From contig NC_092568.1 of NCBI RefSeq assembly GCF_037975245.1, positions 15,891,001 through 15,955,000 on the forward strand: a stretch of DNA of 64,000 bases, written 5' to 3'. This stretch comes from Apostichopus japonicus. Lineage: Eukaryota; Echinodermata; Holothuroidea; Aspidochirotida; Stichopodidae. A model generated the notes under the pieces. That model did not search any database, was not told where the DNA came from, and saw only the letters and a list, made by a program, of their open reading frames with translations. The position numbers and the translations under genes were made by a program. Position 1 is the first letter of the stretch; the number at the start of each line of letters is the position of its first letter. Of this stretch, positions 13,201-23,300 are shown piece by piece.

Positions 13201-16135
13201 TTTGCTTTTTTTTTGCAATATAAAATGGTACCAGGCAGGCACTGTATAGATCACATGTGCCAGGGTAGAATAATAGCATTGAAAACATTTTCCTTAGCAT
13301 TTTGGTTAAAAAAAGACACAACGTAAGCCACACTAGATACTATATAATATACATTTTTAATACCTTAATGCTTTCCAAGAAAAGGTCAAACTGTCGTCAC
13401 TGTATTCTCCCAGTACTCAGTTTTGGAGGTTCTAGCCATATCAGATCCCTCAATAATAATAATAATACGTTGCGACCTTGATAGAATGATACTTCATGTT
13501 TTATGGTTTATTTTCAAAAACAAATTTCCCTTATTTTTTTTTGGGGGGGGGGGGGGGAGTTACGCAATAAAGTCTTGCGGTCACATGTTGGAACTATGTC
13601 ATTTACAGAACACTGACAATTTCATTGGTCAGTTTCAACAGAGCTCTTATGAATTGTACATGATACAGCAGTATCATCGGCATATTTTGTTATAGAAATG
13701 TGTGAGTTTGACCTAATTTCATCAGTATATATAGTAAATAATATAGCATATAATGGACCCCCCCCCCCTCCCACCGCAAGGCACACCAACCTTTATTTCC
13801 AATATTTCCGATAACCCTTTATCCAACCTTACTTGTCTGGACCATCCTTGAAGAAATTGTGTCAGCCAATGAATAAGCCATGTTTCTTTGATAAATCGTA
13901 AAAGATCCTTCATTAATTGAAGCATTTGGCAAGACAGTATTAAAGGTTGCTATACAGATTTTCTAGTAATTCGGTCTAAACGCCCCCCCCCCCCCTCCTC
14001 GTCCTTTGTAGCAAAGTAACTACTTAAGTATAAAATATGCTAGTACCTTCCAAAGTTTCATGTAAAAGTATGTGACCTTCAATTATGTAACTAGGTATTA
14101 CTTAGCTAGAAAAAGGTAGTTTTAAGTTAGGCTAGAGTAATGCTCGTGATGAGCAAAGCCGCCAACAGTTAAGAGAAACCGTACTTCTTTTGTAACGATT
14201 TGACGATTTGTATCTCGGCAAAACGTCAATTTTCAGATTGTTCTCATTTTGACGAGTTGTCGTATCTCAACAAAACGTCAATTTTCAGATTTTTTTTCAT
14301 TTTGGCGACTTGTTATATTTCGGCTAAACGTTAACATTCAGATTTTATTCATTTTGACGACTTGTTGTATCTCAGCAAAACGTCAATTTTCAATATTTTG
14401 TCATTTTGACGACATGCTGTATCTCGGCAAAACGTCAATTTTCAGATTTTTGTCAGTTTGACGACTTGTTGTATCTCGGCAAAACGTTGAGATTCAAATT
14501 TTTGTCATTTTGACGACTTGTTGTATCTCGGCAAAACGTCAATTTTCAAAATTTTGTCATTTTGACGACTTGTTGCGTCTCGGCAAAACGTCAATTTTCA
14601 AAATTTTGTCATTTTGACGACTTGTTGCATCTGGGCAAATTTAATAATTTTGTCGTTTTGACGAGTTGTTAAACTCGGCAAAACGTCTTTTTCCGAATTT
14701 TGTCATTTTGACGAGTTTGTTTCTCTTTCATCACCATGTCCCTTCTACGCTTCCGTAGTATATGAATACTGTATTAATCAATTAAATGACGAGGTGAACT
14801 AATAAAGATATTACCTTCCCATAATCCTGGGTGTTTTCAAATGGCAGTTAGTTGGTTCTCAAGTCAGTATGGCATGGTTGTTATGTTCGGCTTGTTCCAA
14901 AGGGTAATATTCGTCGATATGCAAAAATGCATGGACCTTAGACAAATAGTGTTACTGAGTGGTTGTAATGATGACTAAAGTATTCGTCAGTATGTAAAAA
15001 CGAGAGTGGGTCTTAGGTGGACATTCGTCAAAAATGAGTCAGAAAAAACGAAAAAAATAGACAGTGTTAAAACTTCTAACCCGGCTCAACCGATTCTTCA
15101 CCCTCGATATAGGTAAGAACAATATTTAACTCAATTTCGCCAAAAGTGCACGTTCGCCACTACGCGAAAACGGGGACGAAATGGCCGGAATATAATTAGG
15201 TGTTGTATAATAGGTGATAATTCATTCTTTCCCGTGGCATGAAAATGTTCGCTGCTCGCCCCAATGAAAAGAAATATAGGCTAATTTGAGGTTCAAATGA
15301 TGCTGTAAAGGAGGTTTTATACTCTATTATGCTAAATGCTAAAGAAATGATGGTTGCTAAGTCAAGATTTGATGCAATTTTTTTTTATGTATATTGACAA
15401 TTACAATGCGGTTTTTTCGGACGCTTGTGCGGGTCAGCGGGTTTGGGTGTTAGAATGCGGGTCTGATTCCCGCGAATTGCCGGTCAGTTGGGAGCTCTGC
15501 ATTTAATTTTAAACCAGAAAACGAAAAGGTTTAGACTAGTCTACCACTGCTATTCCTCTCGATTTTTTAAATTTCCAATCATATGATTTAGCGGATGTTC
15601 GGAAACACTTTTTGACTCACCTTTGGGGGGGCCATGGCCCCCCTTGGCCCCCCCTTGGATCCGCCAGTGAATATGCAAACATTTCATCGAAATAGGTTTT
15701 CTTTGTGAACCAAAACATTGGTGAAAGAAACTAAAAGTCCAATTTTTTTGCCAGTCATTAAAATTTTCCAGTAAAAAAACCAACTATTTTAATGGTTTAT
15801 TTTCTTTTAAATTTTTCACCCAGTTTGCAATATGTTAATTATTGGAAATCGACAATGGATTCTTGCAATATATGTTCAAAATAGGTGTTCACTTGTTCAA
15901 GCAATTTTGTGAAGTTAAAAGAAATTCCATCAAACTGAAAGTTGATTTCATATTTGTCTCAACAGTATCTTCCTTTCCTCTCATCTTTGAGATGTTATCC
16001 ATCCTCCTGGCCGCTGGACTGCTATACAAATACAGTGATAGAGTATTTACAAGTGGCCAAGATCCAGATCCACCAAAGCCACCGACTAAAATATGGCGAC
16101 ATTGTAATAGCTGTCATCGCCTGATATCATCTTAA
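7285..16135 (+). CDS. Predicted small type I membrane protein, 110 aa, three exons (unrecognised)
   Basis: Predicted exons are 7285-7345, 8460-8561 and 15966-16135, all joined in phase 1, totalling 333 nt (111 codons with stop). Exon 1 encodes a signal peptide (MNTFILIAISICVFSFVE) and ends at a strong donor, CCAT/gtaagt. Exon 2 has a good pyrimidine tract (tctttacttctctggcag) and encodes a short ectodomain rich in Trp and Cys: C21, C34 and C42 around WLSEWSLQSPCGGK. Exon 3 gives a hydrophobic span at about residues 58-75 (FPLIFEMLSILLAAGLLY), a proline-rich tail (PDPPKPP) and HCNSCH near the end. AATAAA follows the stop directly. The gene converges on CRNKL1. I do not recognise the family. 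The very long second intron is explained by a transposon insertion. Extra small exons cannot be excluded. Confidence 0.5.
8845..8912. repeat. G-run/C-run inverted pair typical of local hAT-like ends
   Basis: The stretch gggaggggtctaaggggagg, then a GT-rich turn, then tccccctccccttt, makes a short foldback. Very similar blocks occur at about 6560-6595, 6698-6735, 10060-10100 and 40005-40035, always inside CAGGGGCG-type or related elements. Confidence 0.65.
9212..10054. mobile_element. Nested hAT-like element, 843 bp (second copy at 40080)
   Basis: The ends are CATGGGCGGCGATCC (left) and GGATCGCCGCCCATG (right), a 15-bp perfect inverted repeat. The flanks are cctggggg (9204-9211) and cctgggga (10055-10062), a 7/8 match as expected of an aged 8-bp target duplication. 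From the left end to about 9849 it matches 40080-40709 nearly base for base. No transposase frame is present. It is inserted into another G-rich element inside the 8810-15669 insertion. Confidence 0.8.
10222..10345. repeat. Foldback repeat (caaataatgaatggt inverted)
   Basis: Near 10226 the sequence reads caaataatgaatggt and near 10326-10342 its inverse, accattcattatttg, with about 90 bp between. The stretch between contains aactcggctgcgcctcg. It looks like a short hairpin-forming MITE inside the large hAT-like insertion. Confidence 0.55.
10502..11274. mobile_element. Nested hAT-like element, 773 bp, with exact 8-bp TSD
   Basis: The left end is CAAGGGCGGCGGAA and the right end TTCCGCCGCCCTTG, a 14-bp perfect inverted repeat. 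Both flanks are atagagcg (10494-10501 and 11275-11282). Inside the left end a short GC palindrome occurs (gggggcacgtgccccc). A second left end of this family is at 63852. A run of 20 G lies at 11102-11121. No transposase frame is visible. Confidence 0.88.
11755..12220. repeat. Tandem repeat, about 190-bp unit, about 2.5 copies
   Basis: The marker atgtataaaatagacaagg occurs at 11811, 12002 and 12190 (spacing 191 and 188), each preceded by a similar stretch with a rural-looking ttttaaa-AAGAA-cccac core. The block lies inside the 8810-15669 insertion. Confidence 0.75.
12439..12722. repeat. Diverged tandem duplication, about 126-160-bp unit
   Basis: The stretch ttacgctcacaggcacattc occurs near 12440 and 12566. 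Both copies continue to a shared ttcaagtg, tatgttgttccttctttt and ttccagtata. The second copy carries about 35 extra bases near 12605-12640. Confidence 0.75.
14210..14720. repeat. 51-bp satellite-like array, about ten copies
   Basis: The unit contains atctcggcaaaacgtcaatt and then gtcattttgacgacttgttg. Copies begin at about 14220, 14272, 14326, 14378, 14428, 14481, 14532, 14583, 14634 and 14677, a spacing of 43-54 and mostly 51. Copies at the right edge are most diverged. It lies inside the 8810-15669 insertion. Confidence 0.85.
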
Positions 16136-16141
16136 AATAAA
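16136..16141 (+). terminator. Poly(A) signal AATAAA of the small membrane-protein gene
   Basis: AATAAA follows immediately after the predicted stop codon (16133-16135), implying a very short 3' UTR. It supports 15966-16135 being a true last exon on the plus strand. Confidence 0.5.
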
Positions 16142-16262
16142 AGGAAAATAACTAATGTCTTACAAAATATTTGGAGAAAGCCAGCAGTACTATATGATTA
16201 TGAAATAAAACAGACATGAAAAGAAATACAATACTGACAGATAATAAGATTTGGTCTTCATT

Positions 16263-16268
16263 TTTATT
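16263..16268 (-). terminator. Candidate poly(A) signal of CRNKL1
   Basis: TTTATT on the plus strand reads AATAAA on the minus strand. It is about 1.1 kb past the CRNKL1 stop, giving a 3' UTR of roughly 16245-17376 that contains no competing gene. The two convergent genes would end about 100 bp apart. Confidence 0.45.
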
Positions 16269-17376
16269 CATTACTATAAAAGTACATTATTGTTGTCCTT
16301 ACATATTTACAACTATACACAACATGTTTGTACAAACAAACAAAAAAGTCAGACTATTTAGTGCTTAAAGGGTGTGAAGACTCGCGCAAAAAGAAACGTG
16401 TAATGCCGGTAATCTGACCTAGTTTCGAATGAGGTGTACCAGAACTGTTAGACACCACCATCGATCGTAGAAAATACACACACACAGCTTACTACCATCG
16501 GTAATTAGACACTTGTGTATAGTCAGTACATACAGCTGCGGTCAATACCCACAGCACTGTGTACAAACAATACAGCGATGGACATCTCAGGTCCAGCTTA
16601 AGATAACAAGGTATTACGTTTTATTACTGTACTGTCTGCATTTTGTAGCGACACAAACAAAACTTCACTTGCAAGCAACGGAAAGTTAACTTTTTCAGAT
16701 GGCCGCACGCGGTTTGGGGCGAGTCTTCAATGCCTTTAACTGTCCAAACCATTTAAGGAAAACTTAAATAAACCACAAATTTACTTTTCTAAGAATGTTG
16801 CTTTGAAGAATCTATGTGATCTACTATATAGAAGGTTCAAGACTTTCAGGGTGGAAACAATTTATTTGTTAAACATAGCCATCATTATCCATCAAGTAAC
16901 ATTAGAGTTAATCTATATCGAAAAGCTTCTTTCAACATTCCCACATTGTCAACAAAGTGAGCTTTTTGCTACGTGATAAAAATCCCTTTTTCCATGAATT
17001 ACACAGTTCTTCCTTTGATTTGATACTCTTTAATGTCTTTTTAGTTAAGTTCAATAACAATTTCAACATTATGCTCATTGGGGGGTACAAACAGGTGCAG
17101 CATGACCACAGCTATGTTTTGTGGAATGCTAAATCATCTACAGTTTTCTTGTAAAATTTAGCCATGTCCAGGTAGTGTTGAATGCCAACCACAAAAAACT
17201 GCCATCACAATAGAGGATCTCCTGCTGTTTTATGACACAGTAAAGCACCTGGGCAGATTTCAGCGCAACTCATCCATGGACAGTTGTCGCTTCTTTGCTG
17301 TATGTCGTGTGAGGCTCTACACCTCCGTGCTTCATTTACAGAGTTCAGATAATCTACATTTGTCCAGATGTAAACC

Positions 17377-20300
17377 TTAGTCATTTTCCTCAGCTCCCTG
17401 TTTCCACATCTTAGCCATCGCCAGGAGTTTAAGATTGGGAGCGTTAGCTTCATCAGCTGGGAAGATGTAGTCATAGTACTCCTCCCACCCTGCATCAGAC
17501 TGTGAAGAAGTTAGAGAAATAAATGCATTTACAGTAATTAAAACAAAGTATCTCAAATTCACTCTTACTTTCCTTAGCATCATTCAATCACTATGCATAC
17601 ATGTTTCCACTACAAGGAATGAGTATTTAACAAGTGCTAACTTATCCCTAATACAACAAACAAACACCATGTTATGGAGGTAAGTTTCACGATTTATTTC
17701 TCTAAAATCAGAGCAAGTTATTAAAAGAGAAATATTATCAGAGCCCCTGTAAAAGTGATTAACAATAAGAAGATTTAAAATAAAGACATGTTCACAGAGT
17801 ACAAAGGGAAATGTTAATGTTCATTAACATCAAGGAATACCAAAAATGATTAAAGTACAACATATGCAGAGGATGAACATGGCATAGCATGGACTTCAGC
17901 TTCTTAGTTTTTGGGTCCAATAAGTACTAAAGCAACCCTACTTAAAGCTATTTATATGTACTAGGTTCCTTCCGGGATACCCTTGTCATTGAAATGAAGC
18001 CTTATGATAAGAGGAGAATTAAACTTACCCCATCTTCTGTTTCAATCTGCCTTCTCTTCTTCACTCTCTTTGGCATCAGTTTCTGAACATTTTCTAAACT
18101 ATCTTCAGTTCCTAGTTCCTCCTGTACCAAAAAAACAAAACACATCAATTAATTACTGAAAGTCTTTGCAATGATGTACTTTATACAATTTGTGGAGGCC
18201 AACTGATTTCCTCTCCAGAAACTGAATTTATCTTGGTAAAAAGTTGTACACAGAACATCCTTCGTTTGATCAACTTTTCTCGAATTGATCTGCAGGATTT
18301 CAATAGTTTGAGGGCAATTCAAGGAAGCAAATCACTGAAAATGATGAACATAACAAAGCAGTAGTTTTGGCATAAATCGATTGATAAAAATCATTTGAAC
18401 ATATCTGATGGTCTCTCACCTCAAAATCTTTCCAAGCTTCTAAGAGGACCAGCCTCTCCTCCTTCTCATCTGCATTCTTGAGTCTTCTGTGAGCCTCTTT
18501 GTAAATACTTCTGCTCATTGCGACACAATTCTCATCTCCAATAGAGAGCTCAAACTTAGCAAAACTGATCCAAACCTGCCAGAAAGATTCAGAAGAAAAA
18601 AGATAACGTATTGCCCAAGGAATAAATACAACCTGATGGATCCATAACAGACAAATGATATCAAGTGACTGGGTATGGGAATTGAAGTAACCCTCTCTAC
18701 ACCAACACTGGCCAGAAAGCAGAAGTTGTGAAAATTGACATAAAGATGCATCCATCTGAATTCCAATGTGGACAAGCACCAAAACCGTTCAAAAGATTGG
18801 TTATTGAAAGAGCAACCATTGGCCAGACGGCTTGAGTTGACTAAAAGCTCTAAATATACTGAAATAAGACTTAAAACTAAATCTGAGCTCTTGTCTGAAA
18901 TTCCAAATAAAAATACAAACATCAAAACTTATATATCAACCATGGGGTATACAAGGTTCTTTAGGACAATTGCAGGAGCTTTCGTCTAGATTCACACACC
19001 TTTACATGCTGTGTTCTTTCCAGTAGCCTCCTGTAGAGCTTTCTTGTTTTCTGATATTCTTCCTGTTCTACTTCAAAGTCGATGTAAGCCTTCCAGAGAA
19101 CCTCTGGCATATCCAGTCGAGGCTGAGCGATGGCCAACTCATAGATTCCTCTAGCTCTCTCAATGTCCCCCAATATGGTCTCCAGCTCAGCATACTACAG
19201 AGAGAAAATCACAAACGTATAGTTCCTGGTCTACAGGGGTTTCTGAATCCTTGACGATGAAAGTTAGCATCCCCAGATATAAATGATCAGTGTGCTAATA
19301 TAAAGATAGATTAAAACCAAAAATCAAGGACCTAGGTCTGATAAAAAAGAAATTGTAACAATAAAACAAAGAAAAGCAAATCACAAACATGTGAATGAAG
19401 TTAGCAATGGATATTGCACACTCAGCTAAACATTTGTCAAAGATACCCTTCACTATTAGTACAATGTGCCAGAGGAATACTACAAGAAAAACGTCACACA
19501 TGTTTCGATTCTGCAATCCTCCGTATGAGAATATTCCAAGAATCTTGCAGTTCGTTTGAAGGAAAACATTCTGAAAATGCAACAAAAACCAATGATGATA
19601 CCTTCATCCATGTAGTACAGTTTTCAGGGCTGTGTTCGATGAATTTTTCGTAGAGGATGCGACATCTACCAAACTCCCTAAGTTGAAGCTCTAGTTCGAT
19701 GTAACCTTTGAATAATTTGTCTTTTGAACACACACCAATAGCATGTCCCTGTAAAATACAAGTAGTGTAACAACATGTAAACATGATCTGTTAAATGGTT
19801 TCTTTTATAGTGGGCATTGTCATTTATTTAAGGGGATTTGAAGCACACAGGGAGGAACAGAACGATAGATTGTAAATCATTACACTATATTATCTCCAAT
19901 TAAAAAGTGAGACACAATTTTTACACATCTAGTGTGACTTTCAACTGCTATGCACCTCCTTGGGGTCTTGCAGCCAAGGGGGTGCGTTTAGCCCAGTTTA
20001 AGAAATGCTGAATTAGGGGCATCTTGCAATACTATGATAGACCAGACCAATTCAAAAGAAAATGTGACAGGATTACATTCATCATTCATTCATGCAGCTG
20101 CCACCATTAAACTGTTATATCATTCAACCGTCATACATACCAAGACTTTCCTTGCAGCTGGTAGATTCTTTTGCCTGATTTCAAAGCAGGCAAACATCAG
20201 CCAGATTTTTGCAAAAGTAAATTTCTTGTGAGGAATCAAATCAATGCAAGCCTTATAGACTTCCCTTGTTCTTCCAGAATCCTAAAATGGAAGGAACCAA

Positions 20301-23300
20301 AAATGAAAAAGATCAGAAATTGCTGCATTGATATATTGATGAATGTCTATGACAGGAAGGAATGGTAGGCAATTGCACATTTGGAATGTCCGTATTGAGT
20401 ATTTAGTTACTATATGTAAAGAAACATTCTATGTGAGTGTTATGTAAGGCAGCTATTTGATGTTGATGATATCACTATGACAATGCCATTCAATACTAAA
20501 ATCCCATCACAAAATAAATCATTAGCTTGACAAGTTCCATTTCAAACAGAGGAGAAAAATTGAAAACTTTAAAGATTTTAGGGATTGCAATTTTTTGCAC
20601 CCTTAAATATGAGGGGCACCATGGATGACCTTTTAAAGAACTATTTATATCTATTCTGATTAATACCTTTGCTTCTAATTCTTCATAGAGGGCATAGTTG
20701 ATCCAGAGGTAAATGTATCTTCTCCAGAGACGTTTCTCTTCCGCAGGTGGCACGTTGGCGATAGCTCTCTCATACAGTTCCCTGACCACATCCTCATCAC
20801 TCTCACCCTCTATCAGACGGAGATAGTCAAACCAAGCATCGTAATTACTCGGATTGGATTTGACTTCCTAGAGTTAACAAACAGGAAAACAGAGAGCTGT
20901 GTGAAACATTGATGAAACTACAAATGTTACAAACATTCCAGTATTACTTCCATGTTTTGGGAAACAAAGGTTTCTTTCTAAGTTGTCCAAATACTAAATT
21001 TGGGTCCATGAAATTTTCTGAAAAAAATATCCCTCTGAAGCAACAAACCAGTATTTAATCTTTTTGCACTTTACTCCTACTTTTGTGAATGACTGGGGCT
21101 ATATTACCCTGTCATCTTTTGAATCTTCACTAGCTTGCACACATACAACCACATACCAAGCACTGATTATAACACAACTGTTATTAGAAGGTCCAGAAAG
21201 AACTATCATAACAATATTCTCTGTGGTAGTAAGTACGAAGAAGTGACTTTAATCATATATTTCAGAGGCCTGTAGTGACCTCACATCACATGTTTAATAT
21301 CAACTCTTTAAAACAAAGACACAAATATAGTGACATTCGACAACTGAAAGAAACGAGAAATGTCTAGAATTACCTCCTCATACTGAAACTTGCGTTTGTT
21401 GACGATGACATTCTCGATTCCTGACCTATCGCCGTATCTCTTCTCGTGAATGGTGTAGTTTTTAAACAGTTCTTGAGCGTACTGTTTCGGAATGTTGTCC
21501 AGCGCATACTTGTAGATGACCTTTGCTCTTTCGTGCTGTGATTGCAATATAAAATAATCAATTACTTTGCAGCTTAATGAGTCTTAATGAGTGTATCAAC
21601 ATGAAACACAAGGATAACAATTCAAACATTGAAATAAAGATAGCAGTTCAATCATTGAAATAAAGGTAGCAGTTAACTAATCTAATAAGCTAACATATTT
21701 CATCCCTAGAAAACCCAGAACTAATTGCAGAAGGGAAAACTTTGCCAGCTTTGATATCTGTAGTTGCTACTGCTCCTAAACTAGATTTAAATCACCTTAA
21801 GCTGAGTTTACCTTTCTGTGTTTAGTTAATGTCATCTAACTTTACCCTGTCAAAATGGCAGTGTTTGAGTACTTATTTTAAACCTCCTAAAATGGCACAA
21901 ACTTTTATTTTAGCTGTTTGGGGGAATTGCTCATCACAAAGATATTCAGTACACAAGATGAAGATGATTATGACATTTGTTTCTCCTTCGATAATAACTT
22001 TAATGGACCACTGGCAGTGAGGATATGGAGGTATAATGATAGCACATATAGTAATAGTAGGAACAGTTATATCAGGCATAGTTTGGATAATAGGGATAGT
22101 ACATGAGTGATATTTATACCAATTACTTTAAAGGTAATGCGAAAAGTGATAGAAAATACCAATGGATTAACTAATTCAGTGGTGTTTGTGATAAGTAATG
22201 GGGAAGTGAGGATAGCAGTAGTAAGTATTGACAGTTATCAAAAGATAGTGATAATTGAGGTAGTGAGTTAAGGGAGAGGCCGATAGTAATATCAATGATG
22301 GTTTATGCAATGGCAGTGAGAATAGTAGTAGCAGGTATAATGGTCAACCAATATAGCGATGGTTCTGGTAGTTATCTGCTGGGTAGTGAAGATAGTAGGC
22401 AGTGAGTATAGAGATGTAAGTATAGTGAGTGTTATAAATAGGTAGTGAGTTTATGGATAGTGGTAGCGGGTAAATGGTTAACGTATACAGTGATGGTTCT
22501 GATAGTTATCTGCTGGGTAGTGAAGATAGTGGGCAGTGAGTATAGAGATGTAAGTATAGTGAGTGTTACAAATAGTTAGTGAGTTCATGGGTAGTATTTA
22601 TGGTGATATCATAGCAATTTGAAAGGAAGATCTGTTGAGAAATGAGAAGTAGCTGTAATTTAGTTAAGTTACCTCTTTCTGTCGCTCCTCAAACTTGGCA
22701 AAAGATACAAATAGCTTTTCGTCCATGTGTTCCTCACCAAAGAATTCTACTGCTCTCTCATACACCTTTCGCGCCCCACCTACGTAGCCATGGTTCTCTT
22801 CAAAGTTAGCGAACTTGATCCAATGTTTAATCTCTGGATGCACATACACAAGTAAACATGTCGTTAAGGAATGTTTTCATCGGTAGTGATATTTAAGGTT
22901 TGTTGATCACACCATAATATTTCACAATACAGGACACCACAGATCTTGTATGTACTTTGTTACTAATGTATTGTAAGCAAGAGATCATTCATTCTTACAA
23001 CAGGTTATCATCAACCATTAATCTGGTATGGAATTAAAGTTTCTAAAATATGACATTCTTTTACTCAAGACCTATCTATCACAAATCACGAGGGTTGTCC
23101 TCAAGATCTCTACAAACCCTTCTCTCTGATGACATTGAGGTAGGAAGGGGAAGACACCAAAACAGAACTGGATTCTTTCACTTATAACAACAACATGTCA
23201 TATTGTTGGACAGCAAATGCTTATACTGAATGAAGACTATACTGTCGATGAATAATGAATATGTAATGCACGAAAGAAGTGGATTGACGTAATATATTCT

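Larger units (their letters stand above)
8810..15669. mobile_element. 6.86-kb composite hAT-like insertion with exact 8-bp TSD
   Basis: The left end begins CACTGGCGGATCCA and the right end finishes TGGATCCGCCAGTG, a 14-bp inverted repeat. It is flanked by identical 8-mers aatatgca at 8802-8809 and 15670-15677. This marks one insertion event of a hAT-type element despite the large size. Both ends continue into G/C-homopolymer blocks, as in the smaller elements nearby. The interior holds two nested hAT-like elements (9212-10054, 10502-11274), a foldback repeat, three tandem arrays and homopolymer G/C tracts. No transposase-size open frame is seen, so it is non-autonomous or decayed. It sits in intron 2 of the small membrane-protein gene; without it the intron would be about 544 bp. 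Confidence 0.8.

Noticed and set aside
14210-14720. CRISPR-like array of 51-bp units
   Set aside because: The whole unit is repeated with no unique spacers; it is a satellite-like repeat.
10318-15235. A further nested element bounded by inverted ggtgttgtata words
   Set aside because: The inverted match is short and imperfect and no target duplication was found.
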